Source: CADEED01 sp036677145 (GTDB lineage: Bacteria > Pseudomonadota > Gammaproteobacteria > Steroidobacterales > Steroidobacteraceae). Taken from it: 64,000 bases of DNA. Position numbers and translations under genes: made by a program. Below are positions 1 through 7,605 of the stretch, piece after piece. Numbering within the stretch: the stretch's first letter is position 1; each line of letters starts with the position of its first letter. Under the pieces are notes generated by a model. The model was not told where the DNA came from, did not search any database, and saw only the letters and a program-made list of their open reading frames with translations. The stretch is taken from positions 1-64,000 of the forward strand of contig JAKFFF010000018.1 of the NCBI GenBank assembly GCA_036677145.1, read 5' to 3'.

Positions 1-311
1 GCTTCGCGCACGGGCTGCGGCCATGACGGCCCGCCGTTGATGTCGTTGCAGTGCTGGATGACCACATCGTAGGCGGAGAAGTCCGGCCGCCACTGAGCCC
101 AATCGGCGGCCGCATCGGGCGGCGCCGTCGACACGTCCACCGAGAACAGTCCGGTGGGTTCGATGATGGCGCGGATCGAACGGGTGGTCAGGCGCCAGTC
201 GTGATTGCTGAAACCATCGACGATGAGCACGCGAATGGCGCGGGCCGGCTCCGCCGGCACGGCCGGCGAAAACACGGCCAGCAGAACGATCAGCGCGGCG
301 CGCAGTTTCAT
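1..311 (-). CDS. ThuA-like domain protein, exported (3' part cut by window edge)
   Basis: The start codon is at 311 and the gene runs off the left edge, leaving about 103 residues. The N-terminus (MKLRAALIVLLAVFSPAVPA) is a signal peptide. It is followed by RVLIVDGFSNHDW and later YDVVIQHCND, which match the start of the ThuA fold, a class I glutamine-amidotransferase-like family found beside sugar-utilisation genes. The ATG overlaps the TGA of the upstream tannase gene by four bases (ATGA), so the two are probably translationally coupled. ThuA proteins are poorly understood and no reaction can be assigned. The family call rests on the N-terminal third only. Confidence 0.7.
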   Translation of the reverse strand, partial: MKLRAALIVLLAVFSPAVPAEPARAIRVLIVDGFSNHDWRLTTRSIRAIIEPTGLFSVDVSTAPPDAAADWAQWRPDFSAYDVVIQHCNDINGGPSWPQPVRE

Positions 312-1747
312 TGCTTGCAGGTGTAGTTAGCCGCCTCGCGCGCATCGCCGGTGCCGTTGTAATGCGCGTAGGTGGGGAAGGGGCACAGCGGCCGGCTTTC
401 GCCCGGCGCCGATTTGCCCGTGGCGATCACGCGGTCCGGCGCGCGGTCGGACTCGACCCAGTCGATGAGCGGGCTCAACAGGTCGAACTGGTCGAGCGTG
501 CGCGCCCCGCCACCGCAGTGACCCATGCCGGGTACGAGGAACAGGCGGCTCCAGTCCCGCAGCGGCGCCTCGGCGTTGTCGCGGCCAAGCAGTTCGTAGT
601 AACGCACGGTTTCCTGCGCGGAGAACCAGGGGTCGCTCACGCCATGCGCGAAGATGAGTTTGCCGCCGTGGCCGCGGAAGGTGCTGAGGTTGGTCCAGTC
701 GCTGCTGTCGCCCACCATCGCGCGGGCGTCCATGGCCGCGGCGGCGGCCGCATCGACGTCGAAGGTCGTGCCGACCGGGGGGCCTTCCGGAATCATCGGG
801 CCGGCGAGAATGCCGGGCAGTCCCTGTGTGTTCGCGATGCCGGTGTCGTAGTAGTAGCCGGGGTACACCTGCCGGCCGGACGCGGTGCGCGGACCTTGCA
901 TGACGGTGCGGACGGCCTTCACCTGCGCCGGTGACAGCGGGAGCGTTCCCGGATCGAACTCGCATTTCTGCGGCGCGAAGATCAGCCCGTCCTTGTTGCC
1001 GTCGAGCGCGTCGCAGCTCTCGAGCACGCCGTCGATGATCCGTTTGCGGTCCGCCTCGGTCAGCGGCTCCGCCTGTTTCAGCGCCACTGTGGCGTGGCGC
1101 AGTCCGAGGTTAGAAAAACTGGTGCGCGCGGCGGGCGCCACGGCGACGATGCCGTCGTAGTAGTTTGGATATCGCTGCGACATGAGCATCGCTTCGCGGC
1201 CGCCGGTGGAACAGCCGACGAAATAGGCGTGCGCCTGCGGCTTGCCGTAGTGCTTCGCGACGATGGCCTTGGCGACGACGGTGACCTCGCCCACGGCCTG
1301 GTACAGGAAATTCAGCGTGGCCTGCTGGTCGCGGAAAAAGCTGCCGTCGAAGCCCGAGCTCTTGTGGCCGGAGTCGGTGCTCGCCACCGCGAAGCCGCGC
1401 AGCAGCGCGGATTGGCCGCCGGCATATGCGCCGCCGACCGGCGGTTGCACGCTGCCGTTCAAGCCACCGCCACCCTGGAAGAGAAAGCGGCCGTTCCAGT
1501 TGGCCGGCAACGCGACCGCGAAGCCAATGCCATACGGCTTGCCGTCGCGGCCGGTGCGTTCATCGATCACGCCCTCGACGCGGCAATGCGCGGGGTCCGT
1601 CATTTCCTTCGCCTGGCGGATGACCACCTGGTGTCCCGGCATCGTGAAAGTTGTTAGGCCGGCGCACGGCGCCGCGTTCGAGACGGACACGCATGTCATC
1701 GATGTGATGCCGATGAGTGCGCTGGCAATGAAACGAATATTCCTCAT
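308..1747 (-). CDS. Tannase / feruloyl esterase family hydrolase, exported
   Basis: 479 residues. The family comprises secreted alpha/beta hydrolases that cleave gallate or hydroxycinnamate esters of plant material. The start at 1747 is chosen because it gives a signal peptide (MRNIRFIASALIGITS...SNA) and follows a GGAGG ribosome site about six bases away; a longer open frame upstream lacks both. The nucleophile elbow reads VGCSTGGREAM. A probable acid Asp lies in HGVSDPWFS and the His in PGMGHC. Many cysteines fit the disulfide-rich tannase fold. It is divergent from the DUF3237 gene and overlaps the ThuA gene downstream. The exact substrate (feruloyl, galloyl or other) cannot be read from sequence. 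Confidence 0.88.
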   Translation of the reverse strand: MRNIRFIASALIGITSMTCVSVSNAAPCAGLTTFTMPGHQVVIRQAKEMTDPAHCRVEGVIDERTGRDGKPYGIGFAVALPANWNGRFLFQGGGGLNGSVQPPVGGAYAGGQSALLRGFAVASTDSGHKSSGFDGSFFRDQQATLNFLYQAVGEVTVVAKAIVAKHYGKPQAHAYFVGCSTGGREAMLMSQRYPNYYDGIVAVAPAARTSFSNLGLRHATVALKQAEPLTEADRKRIIDGVLESCDALDGNKDGLIFAPQKCEFDPGTLPLSPAQVKAVRTVMQGPRTASGRQVYPGYYYDTGIANTQGLPGILAGPMIPEGPPVGTTFDVDAAAAAAMDARAMVGDSSDWTNLSTFRGHGGKLIFAHGVSDPWFSAQETVRYYELLGRDNAEAPLRDWSRLFLVPGMGHCGGGARTLDQFDLLSPLIDWVESDRAPDRVIATGKSAPGESRPLCPFPTYAHYNGTGDAREAANYTCKQ

Positions 1748-1809
1748 GAACCCCTCCAGAATTTCCCGCGGGCACGCCATACTGCGTTCTTTCCGGGGAG
1801 TTCGTCGAG

Positions 1810-2307
1810 ATGAAGAAAATATTCGCCTTGATATGCGGTTCGATATCAATGGTCGCGATGAGCGATGATCCGCCCAAGGAAGATCTGCCGAAGATCGAGT
1901 TCGCGTTCGAAGAACGCGTGACCATCGCCGCGCCCGTGGTGCTCGGCGAAACCGCGCTGGGGTACCGGCAATACATTCCGATCACCGGCGGCACGGTGAC
2001 CGGCCCGAAACTCAAAGGGCAGGTGCTGCCGGGCGGCTGGGATTTCCAGCTCACCTATTCAGCGAGCAAATGCAGCCAACTCTCCGCGGATTACTTTCTC
2101 AAGGCCGAAGATGGCACAGTGATCCACATCTTCAATGAAGGCCTCTTCTGTCCCGGCGCGGAGCGCTCGTTTTTCCATCCGAAGTTCGAGGCGCCGAAGG
2201 GCGCGCACGAATGGATGACGCACGCGACCTTCGTTGCCACGCTCGAGATCGAAGGCACGCCGCCGAAGGTCGAGGCCGTGCGCATCCGCTTCTACCAGGT
2301 GAAATGA
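1810..2307 (+). CDS. DUF3237 family protein, probably exported
   Basis: 165 residues. After a short hydrophobic N-terminus (MKKIFALICGSISMVAMS) comes a beta-rich domain with LGYRQYIPITGGTVTGPKLKG and VLPGGWDF, the typical DUF3237 signature. The function of the family is unknown; members are small beta-barrel proteins often found near esterases and aromatic-catabolism genes. The start at 1810 follows GGGGAG at good spacing. The gene sits between the divergent tannase and the convergent CocE hydrolase, 18 bases from the latter's stop. Export is inferred from a rather short hydrophobic leader and could be wrong. Confidence 0.8.
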   Translation: MKKIFALICGSISMVAMSDDPPKEDLPKIEFAFEERVTIAAPVVLGETALGYRQYIPITGGTVTGPKLKGQVLPGGWDFQLTYSASKCSQLSADYFLKAEDGTVIHIFNEGLFCPGAERSFFHPKFEAPKGAHEWMTHATFVATLEIEGTPPKVEAVRIRFYQVK

Positions 2308-2325
2308 CGCAGCCGATGGCTTCGC

Positions 2326-4068
2326 TCACGGAGCCAGCGGTAATTCGATGACCGACGCCGCATCCGGGCGATGCAGCACGGTGACCTCAGGCGCGGGATC
2401 CTGCTTCGGAGTCGAGCGCGGATCGGCGAACTGCAGCGTGAGCCGGATGCGATGGCCGGCCTTGAATATGTACGAGGTCGGCAGGAACTCGAACTGCGCC
2501 TCGACGGGAACGCCCGGCACGAGCGGTTGGACCGACTCGGCCGTGAAGGGATGCCAGGGCAGCCCCATCGTTTCGTACGGCGCCTTGGCCGTGGCGCGCA
2601 GCGAGGCGCGCAGTTTTCCTTCGATGCCCACGTAGGTGTGTTTGCCGTCCGGCGCCACGTCGTCGATGCGCGCGATGATGTCGGCGTCGTTGGACGAAGA
2701 GGCGAGCCACAGACGCGCGCTCGCGTGGCCGGTCACTTCGGTATCCCGCGCGAGGGGTTCGGTGACGAACGTCATGCCCGTGGACCAGAAGGATTCGGCG
2801 TCCGTGTCGTAACGCACCTGCATACGCGTCGCGCCGTCGGCGGACGCCGGCTTCTGCGTCGCGAGCGCGCCCTGGGCCAGGTAGAACGCGGTGCGCTTTT
2901 CGTTGGCCAACGGCCATACCTTCGACGACTTCCACGCGCGTTCCGGCGCTTCGTTGTACGTGTAGTAAGTCACAGCGGGCTCGCGCATCACGCCGTTGTC
3001 GATGCCGCGCAACCAGTGATCGAAGAACCGCAGCTCTTCGGTCACGAGATCGAAGCCGGTCTCGGTGAGCACGGTCGCCCAGTCGCAGTGTTTGCCGGGT
3101 CCGAGAATGATCTTCTTCGGGGTGCGCAGATTATTGAAGGTGTACGGCGGTCCGTGGCCGGTGAATCCTTCCGCCCAGTTCGTCGCGGAATACACAGCGA
3201 TGCCGGAGCGATTGATGGCCTCGGCGTAGGTGTGCGGACTGCTGTGCAGCCACCACGTATTGCCGAAATCTTTCGAGACGCTGTCGCGGAACGGAACGAC
3301 GCCCGCGGTTTCGAGATTGTTCGCGTGCTCGGCGACCGCCGCGTTCAGCAGCTTGTTGTCGGTGTCTCCATCGACCGCCACGGCGCCGCGATCGCGTTCC
3401 TCGCGCGAAGGGCCGCGCATCATCATCGTGGGCGCGCCGGGCGGCGTGATGCCGCCGGCCGCCACGAAGGAGTACACATCCCACTCGCAGCTCATCGGGA
3501 AAACGGCCTTGAGGCTGGGCGGCGCCGTCGACAGGGCCTGCATCTGGCTGCCGCCGGTGGCCGAGCAGCCCCACATGCCCACCTTGCCGTTGCTCCAGGG
3601 TTGTTTGGCCAGCCATTCGGTGATGTCGTAGGCGTCGAACTTCGCGGCCTCCTGCCATTCGCCGCGGTTGTAGCCCGCATTCCGGCCGAACGAGGCATAC
3701 AGACCGCGAAAGTCGGCGACCGCGACGGCATAGCCGTATTTCACGAGTTGCAGCGCCTTGCCGGGATAGTTGGCGGCGGTGAGGCCGTTGTTGGTGGTGC
3801 GCCGGTTGTATGGCGTGTGCATCCACACGACCGGTAGTTTGCCGTCCGCGACCTTGCCGTCCTGTGTCGGCAGGAACACGTCGACGGCCAGCTTCGTGCC
3901 GTCGCGCATCGCGACGTACTGCGAATTCAACTGGTGACCGTCGTAACGCGCGCTGGTGTAACCGCTGTATTGACCCGGCTTCGAGACTTTCGGATCCGCG
4001 GCGGGTGCGGCAACGGCAAACGTGGCGGACACGATCATGGCGGCTACGGCACTGAACTGTTTCATCAT
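2326..4068 (-). CDS. CocE/NonD family alpha/beta hydrolase, exported
   Basis: 580 residues. This is an X-Pro dipeptidyl-peptidase (S15)-like hydrolase of the CocE/NonD group, which cleaves esters or amides. A signal peptide (KQFSAVAAMIVSATFAVAAPA) places it in the periplasm. The nucleophile region reads GMWGCSATGGSQ, a variant of the usual GxSYxG. HCDWA and FFDHWLRG follow, and the C-terminal jelly-roll contains AGHRIRLTLQ. Two start codons lie in tandem (4068 and 4065). The first overlaps the stop of the upstream CoA-transferase (ATGA), while the second is better spaced from AGGAG. It is the last gene of the TRAP/CoA-transferase operon. I infer that it releases the acid that the operon then imports and activates. 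Confidence 0.88.
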   Translation of the reverse strand: MMKQFSAVAAMIVSATFAVAAPAADPKVSKPGQYSGYTSARYDGHQLNSQYVAMRDGTKLAVDVFLPTQDGKVADGKLPVVWMHTPYNRRTTNNGLTAANYPGKALQLVKYGYAVAVADFRGLYASFGRNAGYNRGEWQEAAKFDAYDITEWLAKQPWSNGKVGMWGCSATGGSQMQALSTAPPSLKAVFPMSCEWDVYSFVAAGGITPPGAPTMMMRGPSREERDRGAVAVDGDTDNKLLNAAVAEHANNLETAGVVPFRDSVSKDFGNTWWLHSSPHTYAEAINRSGIAVYSATNWAEGFTGHGPPYTFNNLRTPKKIILGPGKHCDWATVLTETGFDLVTEELRFFDHWLRGIDNGVMREPAVTYYTYNEAPERAWKSSKVWPLANEKRTAFYLAQGALATQKPASADGATRMQVRYDTDAESFWSTGMTFVTEPLARDTEVTGHASARLWLASSSNDADIIARIDDVAPDGKHTYVGIEGKLRASLRATAKAPYETMGLPWHPFTAESVQPLVPGVPVEAQFEFLPTSYIFKAGHRIRLTLQFADPRSTPKQDPAPEVTVLHRPDAASVIELPLAP

Positions 4069-5285
4069 TTCTCCTGACTGCGGCGCTGATTGCCGGCGAG
4101 AATTTCGCGACGCTCGTCCACGTCGAAACCCAACGACTCGAGGATGTCCTCGCCGTGTTCATTGCAGGTCGGCGGCGGCTGGTCGACGTGCGGGGAGTCC
4201 TCGCTGAACTTGAAGCCGGCGTTGACGATGTCGACATCCTTGCGCCCGGGCAGCCCGGGTACGTGCATGGGAATGCGGATGCCACGGTCCTCGAGCCCGT
4301 CGAGACTCAGCGCCTCGCTCACGTCGCGCACCATGCCGCAGGGCACGCCGGCCGCGCTCAATTGCCGCTCCCAGGCCTCGGCCGGCTGCGTGGCGAAAAC
4401 CGCCTCGAGCTCCGCGCGCATCAATTGGCTGTTCTGGCGGCGCAGATCCGGGGTCACGAATCGCGGGTCGGTGAGCCAGCGTTCGCAGCCGAGTACACGC
4501 GCCAGCGTTTCGAATTGCGGCTGTTGAACCACGCCCAGTGATATCTGGCGTTTGTCGCCCGCCTCGAATACCGCGGAGGTGGGTTGCCCGCTGTAACCGA
4601 CGTTGCCGGTGCGTTCCAGCGTCTTGCCGGTTACCAGGTAGGGCACGACCGCGGAAGTCATGAATGCGAGGGCGGCGTCGAACATCGCGACGTCGATGTA
4701 TTCGCCCTGGCCGGTGCGTTCGCGGCGCAGCAGCGCCGCGACGATGGCGAATGCCGCTGTCTGGCCGGTCAATGTATCCACCACGGGAAAGCCGACGCGC
4801 ATCGGGCCATCGCCGTTTTCTCCGCTCAGCGACATCATGCCGCTGGTCGCCTGCACGATGTTGTCGATGGCGGGCCAGTCGCGCCGCGGGCTGCATTGTC
4901 CGTAACCCGAGACCGAGCAGTACACCAGGCGCGGCTGCAGGCTGCGCACGCTTTCATAGTCGAGCCCGAGCCGGGCCATGACACCCGGGCGGAAATTCTC
5001 CAGCACCACGTCGGCGCCGGCGATGAGCCGCCGCGCCGCGGCGACCGCGGGAGGATGTTTGAGATTGAGCACCAGCGATTTCTTGCCGGCGTTGACCGCG
5101 ATGAACGCGGGCGCCATGCCGTCGTAGCTGCGGTCGGCGCCGTAGTTGCGCATGGCGTCGCCGACGCCGGGAGATTCGATCTTGATCACCTCGGCGCCGA
5201 GCAGGCGCAGCAGGTGCGACGCGTACGGACCCGCCATCACATGGCTGAAATCCACGACCCGCGTACCGTTCAGCGCGCTGCTCAT
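4065..5285 (-). CDS. CaiB/BaiF-type (class III) CoA-transferase
   Basis: 406 residues, the usual length for the family. Class III CoA-transferases move CoA between carboxylic acids through an aspartyl intermediate. Family marks are VVDFSHVMAGPYASHLLRLLGAEVIKIE at the start (positions about 10-37), VLENFRPGVMARLGLDY, and YIDVAMFDAAL, where the Asp of MFDA occupies the position of the catalytic Asp of formyl-CoA transferase. The start at 5285 is preferred over 5303 because it has GGAG upstream and overlaps the preceding stop (ATGA). It is cytoplasmic. With the TRAP importer and dehydratase subunits it probably charges the imported acid with CoA. Confidence 0.92.
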   Translation of the reverse strand: MSSALNGTRVVDFSHVMAGPYASHLLRLLGAEVIKIESPGVGDAMRNYGADRSYDGMAPAFIAVNAGKKSLVLNLKHPPAVAAARRLIAGADVVLENFRPGVMARLGLDYESVRSLQPRLVYCSVSGYGQCSPRRDWPAIDNIVQATSGMMSLSGENGDGPMRVGFPVVDTLTGQTAAFAIVAALLRRERTGQGEYIDVAMFDAALAFMTSAVVPYLVTGKTLERTGNVGYSGQPTSAVFEAGDKRQISLGVVQQPQFETLARVLGCERWLTDPRFVTPDLRRQNSQLMRAELEAVFATQPAEAWERQLSAAGVPCGMVRDVSEALSLDGLEDRGIRIPMHVPGLPGRKDVDIVNAGFKFSEDSPHVDQPPPTCNEHGEDILESLGFDVDERREILAGNQRRSQEK

Positions 5286-6325
5286 CCTTGTTCTCCAGCA
5301 CATACGATCTGGCCTGTTTCCATGGCACGCGCCACCACCGAGCGCGCGTACTTGAACAGGCTCAGTCCGTCGATTTCGTAGCGGCTTGCGAGGCGGGCAT
5401 TGGTCTCCGCCACTTCGTTGTAGACCGCGAGGAATTTCTGGGTGTCCGCTTCGGAAGGCGTGGTGAACGTCATGCCGTTCTTGTGTCCCGCCGCCTCACC
5501 CGCGATTTCGGCCTCGCGCAGCTGCCGGTCGAGCTCGCGCTCCCAGACCGCGACGCCCTCCTGCAGGATGCCGCGCTCCTCGTCGGTGAGGGAATTCCAG
5601 CGGCGCAGCCCGATGGCGCGCGCGGCGTATGCGCCGCGCGGAATGCGCAGCGTGTTGAAGTATTGCGCCACCTCGGCGAAATGCAGCGAACGCAGTGTGT
5701 CGCCCGGCGCCACGACGCCGTCGAGCACACCCTTCGCCAGCGCCGAGTAAACCTCGCCCATCGGCATGTCGACGGGATCGGCGCCGAAATGCCGCAACAC
5801 GTTGAGCAACTCGGCGGGCGCGCGCAGCCGCAGGCCCCGCAGGTCTTCCAGCGTCTTCACCGGATGAGTGCGCGTGACGATGCCGGGCAGGTTGCCGCCC
5901 TGGACGGCGAGCACCACCAGGCCCTCGAGCTCGCGCCCGAATTGCGGATCGGCGCGTTCCAGGCAGCGATACAGCGCCACCTGCTGGTCGAAGGTAGTTA
6001 GCCCGGCGTAGTAGGCCGCCTGCACGTGGATCAGGTGCGCGCCGCCGCGCGCGTAGATGGGCGTGACGAGTCCGATGTCCACCACGCCGTGGCGGATCTC
6101 GGTCATCGAATGTTCCGAGGAGAGCACCGCGCTCGACCAGTACGGCTGGATGCGCATGCGGCCGCCGGAACGCTCCGAGATCCACTTGATCCAGGCGGCG
6201 TCCGCGCGACTGAAGGGATGGTTGGGGCTGTACTGCGACGCGTAGGTCAGCACCGTGACGCCGTCCTGCGGCGCGGGTGCGCAGCCCGCCAGCAGCGCGG
6301 CGCAGACAATCACGATAAATCTCAT
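5282..6325 (-). CDS. TRAP transporter substrate-binding protein (DctP family), lipoprotein
   Basis: 347 residues. The N-terminus MRFIVIVCAALLAGCAP is a lipoprotein signal with lipobox LAGC, so the binding protein is probably membrane-anchored, which is less common than a soluble DctP. The body shows DctP hallmarks: SRADAAWIKWISERSGGRMRI, HGVVDIGLVTP, and LEDLRGLRLRAP, whose Arg normally grips the substrate carboxylate, followed by MPMGEVYSALAKGVLDG. Its permease subunits are four genes upstream in the same operon. Both ends overlap their neighbours by four bases. The ligand is inferred to be an organic acid. Confidence 0.92.
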   Translation of the reverse strand: MRFIVIVCAALLAGCAPAPQDGVTVLTYASQYSPNHPFSRADAAWIKWISERSGGRMRIQPYWSSAVLSSEHSMTEIRHGVVDIGLVTPIYARGGAHLIHVQAAYYAGLTTFDQQVALYRCLERADPQFGRELEGLVVLAVQGGNLPGIVTRTHPVKTLEDLRGLRLRAPAELLNVLRHFGADPVDMPMGEVYSALAKGVLDGVVAPGDTLRSLHFAEVAQYFNTLRIPRGAYAARAIGLRRWNSLTDEERGILQEGVAVWERELDRQLREAEIAGEAAGHKNGMTFTTPSEADTQKFLAVYNEVAETNARLASRYEIDGLSLFKYARSVVARAMETGQIVCAGEQG

Positions 6326-7605
6326 ATCAATTCCTTCGATCGCAGGAACTGCGCCACGTGTTCGACCATGCGTTCATGGTTCCACTCCTTTGCGTCGACC
6401 ATGTCCGCGGAAAGCCGCAGCACCGGCACACCCGCCGTCTCGAGCGCATGCTGGGTGAGCAGCGTTCCGGATTGTGACAGGCGGTTGTCGGGCGGCACGA
6501 GCACGACGGCGGCATCGATGCCGCAACGCTCGGCCTCCTGCACCATCCAGCCATTCATCCACGGCGGCAGGTGCAGCACTTCGTTCATCGAACAGACCCG
6601 GCTCGCGAGCGCGTGCATCGGCCGGTTCTTCAATTCGCGAATGTACGCGGGCCCCGCGAAGGGCATGTACATCGACCAGACGAACACCGCGCCGTAACGA
6701 TCCTCGAGCGCGCTGTAGAAACCCGGGTCGTGCCACAGGCCCGCGCCTATCCACATGAGCCGCACACGTTCGTTGCCGCCCGCGCTCGCGCCGGCGCCTT
6801 GCGCCACGCGCTCCGCCACCTCGTCGCGAAAGCGGCGCGCATGGGCAATCGCCCAGGCCGATCCACGGTGCCACTGTGGAATCATCGTGTTCGGCATCTG
6901 CTCGGCGATGGACACGGGACAGGGCCGCGCGTTGCCGATCATCTGCGCCGCTTCGGCGATGTAGGTTTCCTGCTCGTTGACGCCATGCATCAGCGCGACG
7001 AACTTGTCCTCGTCGAACTTGCGGCCGGTGCGCGTCTCGAGCAACTCGATCAGCGAGCGCATTTCCTTGACCAGCAGTTCGATGCGCCGCGGTTCGTAGA
7101 TTTCCTCCCAGTCCTGGTTCGTATGTTTGAACCAGTCGGGATCCTTGTGTGTCCAGCCGGGCGCCTCGAGCGGAAAGAACTCGCTGCCCAAGGCTTCGGC
7201 CCACTGTCCGAACACGTGACGGATGCATTCGCAGGTCAGGCGCGCCACGAGCACCGTGGGCTTTGGCAGGCCGCCCCACGGCGCCGTCGCCGGATCGTTG
7301 TCGAGCGTGCAGGCGAGACCGAGCGAACAGTAGCGGCAGCTGTTGCCCGGATAACCGAGCTTGTCGAGCACCGCGAAGTATCGCGGCGAAAGTTGTTTGG
7401 CCGAGATGTAGGCCGACCACCACTGGTTGCTGATCAGCGGGATGTCCATCGTGTGGAAGATTTCATGCGGCGTGTCGGCCTGCGCGATCGCGAACGGTTC
7501 GCCGTTGTCGATCACGCGGCGCTTCAAGTCCGCGACGAACTGGCGCTGGTGCGCCGTCGCGTCGGCCGTGCAGGCAAGATCCTTGCGGCTGCGTTGCCCG
7601 CTCAT
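6322..7605 (-). CDS. 2-hydroxyacyl-CoA dehydratase family subunit (HgdB/FldB-like) with candidate Fe-S cysteines
   Basis: 427 residues. The family dehydrates 2-hydroxyacyl-CoA or reduces aryl-CoA using a [4Fe-4S] cluster and an ATP-driven activator. The call rests on the pattern around GNSCRYCSLGLAC (Cys90, 93, 99), GGLPKPTVLVARLTCEC (Cys125, 127), EFFPLEAPGW, and RVCSMNE (Cys338). These match the cluster-binding positions in order and spacing. A likely partner (9764-10855) lies two genes upstream and has lost its cysteines. No activator gene is visible in the window. Overlaps of four bases on both sides put it in the TRAP/CoA-transferase operon. It could serve a non-dehydratase reaction. Confidence 0.8.
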   Translation of the reverse strand: MSGQRSRKDLACTADATAHQRQFVADLKRRVIDNGEPFAIAQADTPHEIFHTMDIPLISNQWWSAYISAKQLSPRYFAVLDKLGYPGNSCRYCSLGLACTLDNDPATAPWGGLPKPTVLVARLTCECIRHVFGQWAEALGSEFFPLEAPGWTHKDPDWFKHTNQDWEEIYEPRRIELLVKEMRSLIELLETRTGRKFDEDKFVALMHGVNEQETYIAEAAQMIGNARPCPVSIAEQMPNTMIPQWHRGSAWAIAHARRFRDEVAERVAQGAGASAGGNERVRLMWIGAGLWHDPGFYSALEDRYGAVFVWSMYMPFAGPAYIRELKNRPMHALASRVCSMNEVLHLPPWMNGWMVQEAERCGIDAAVVLVPPDNRLSQSGTLLTQHALETAGVPVLRLSADMVDAKEWNHERMVEHVAQFLRSKELI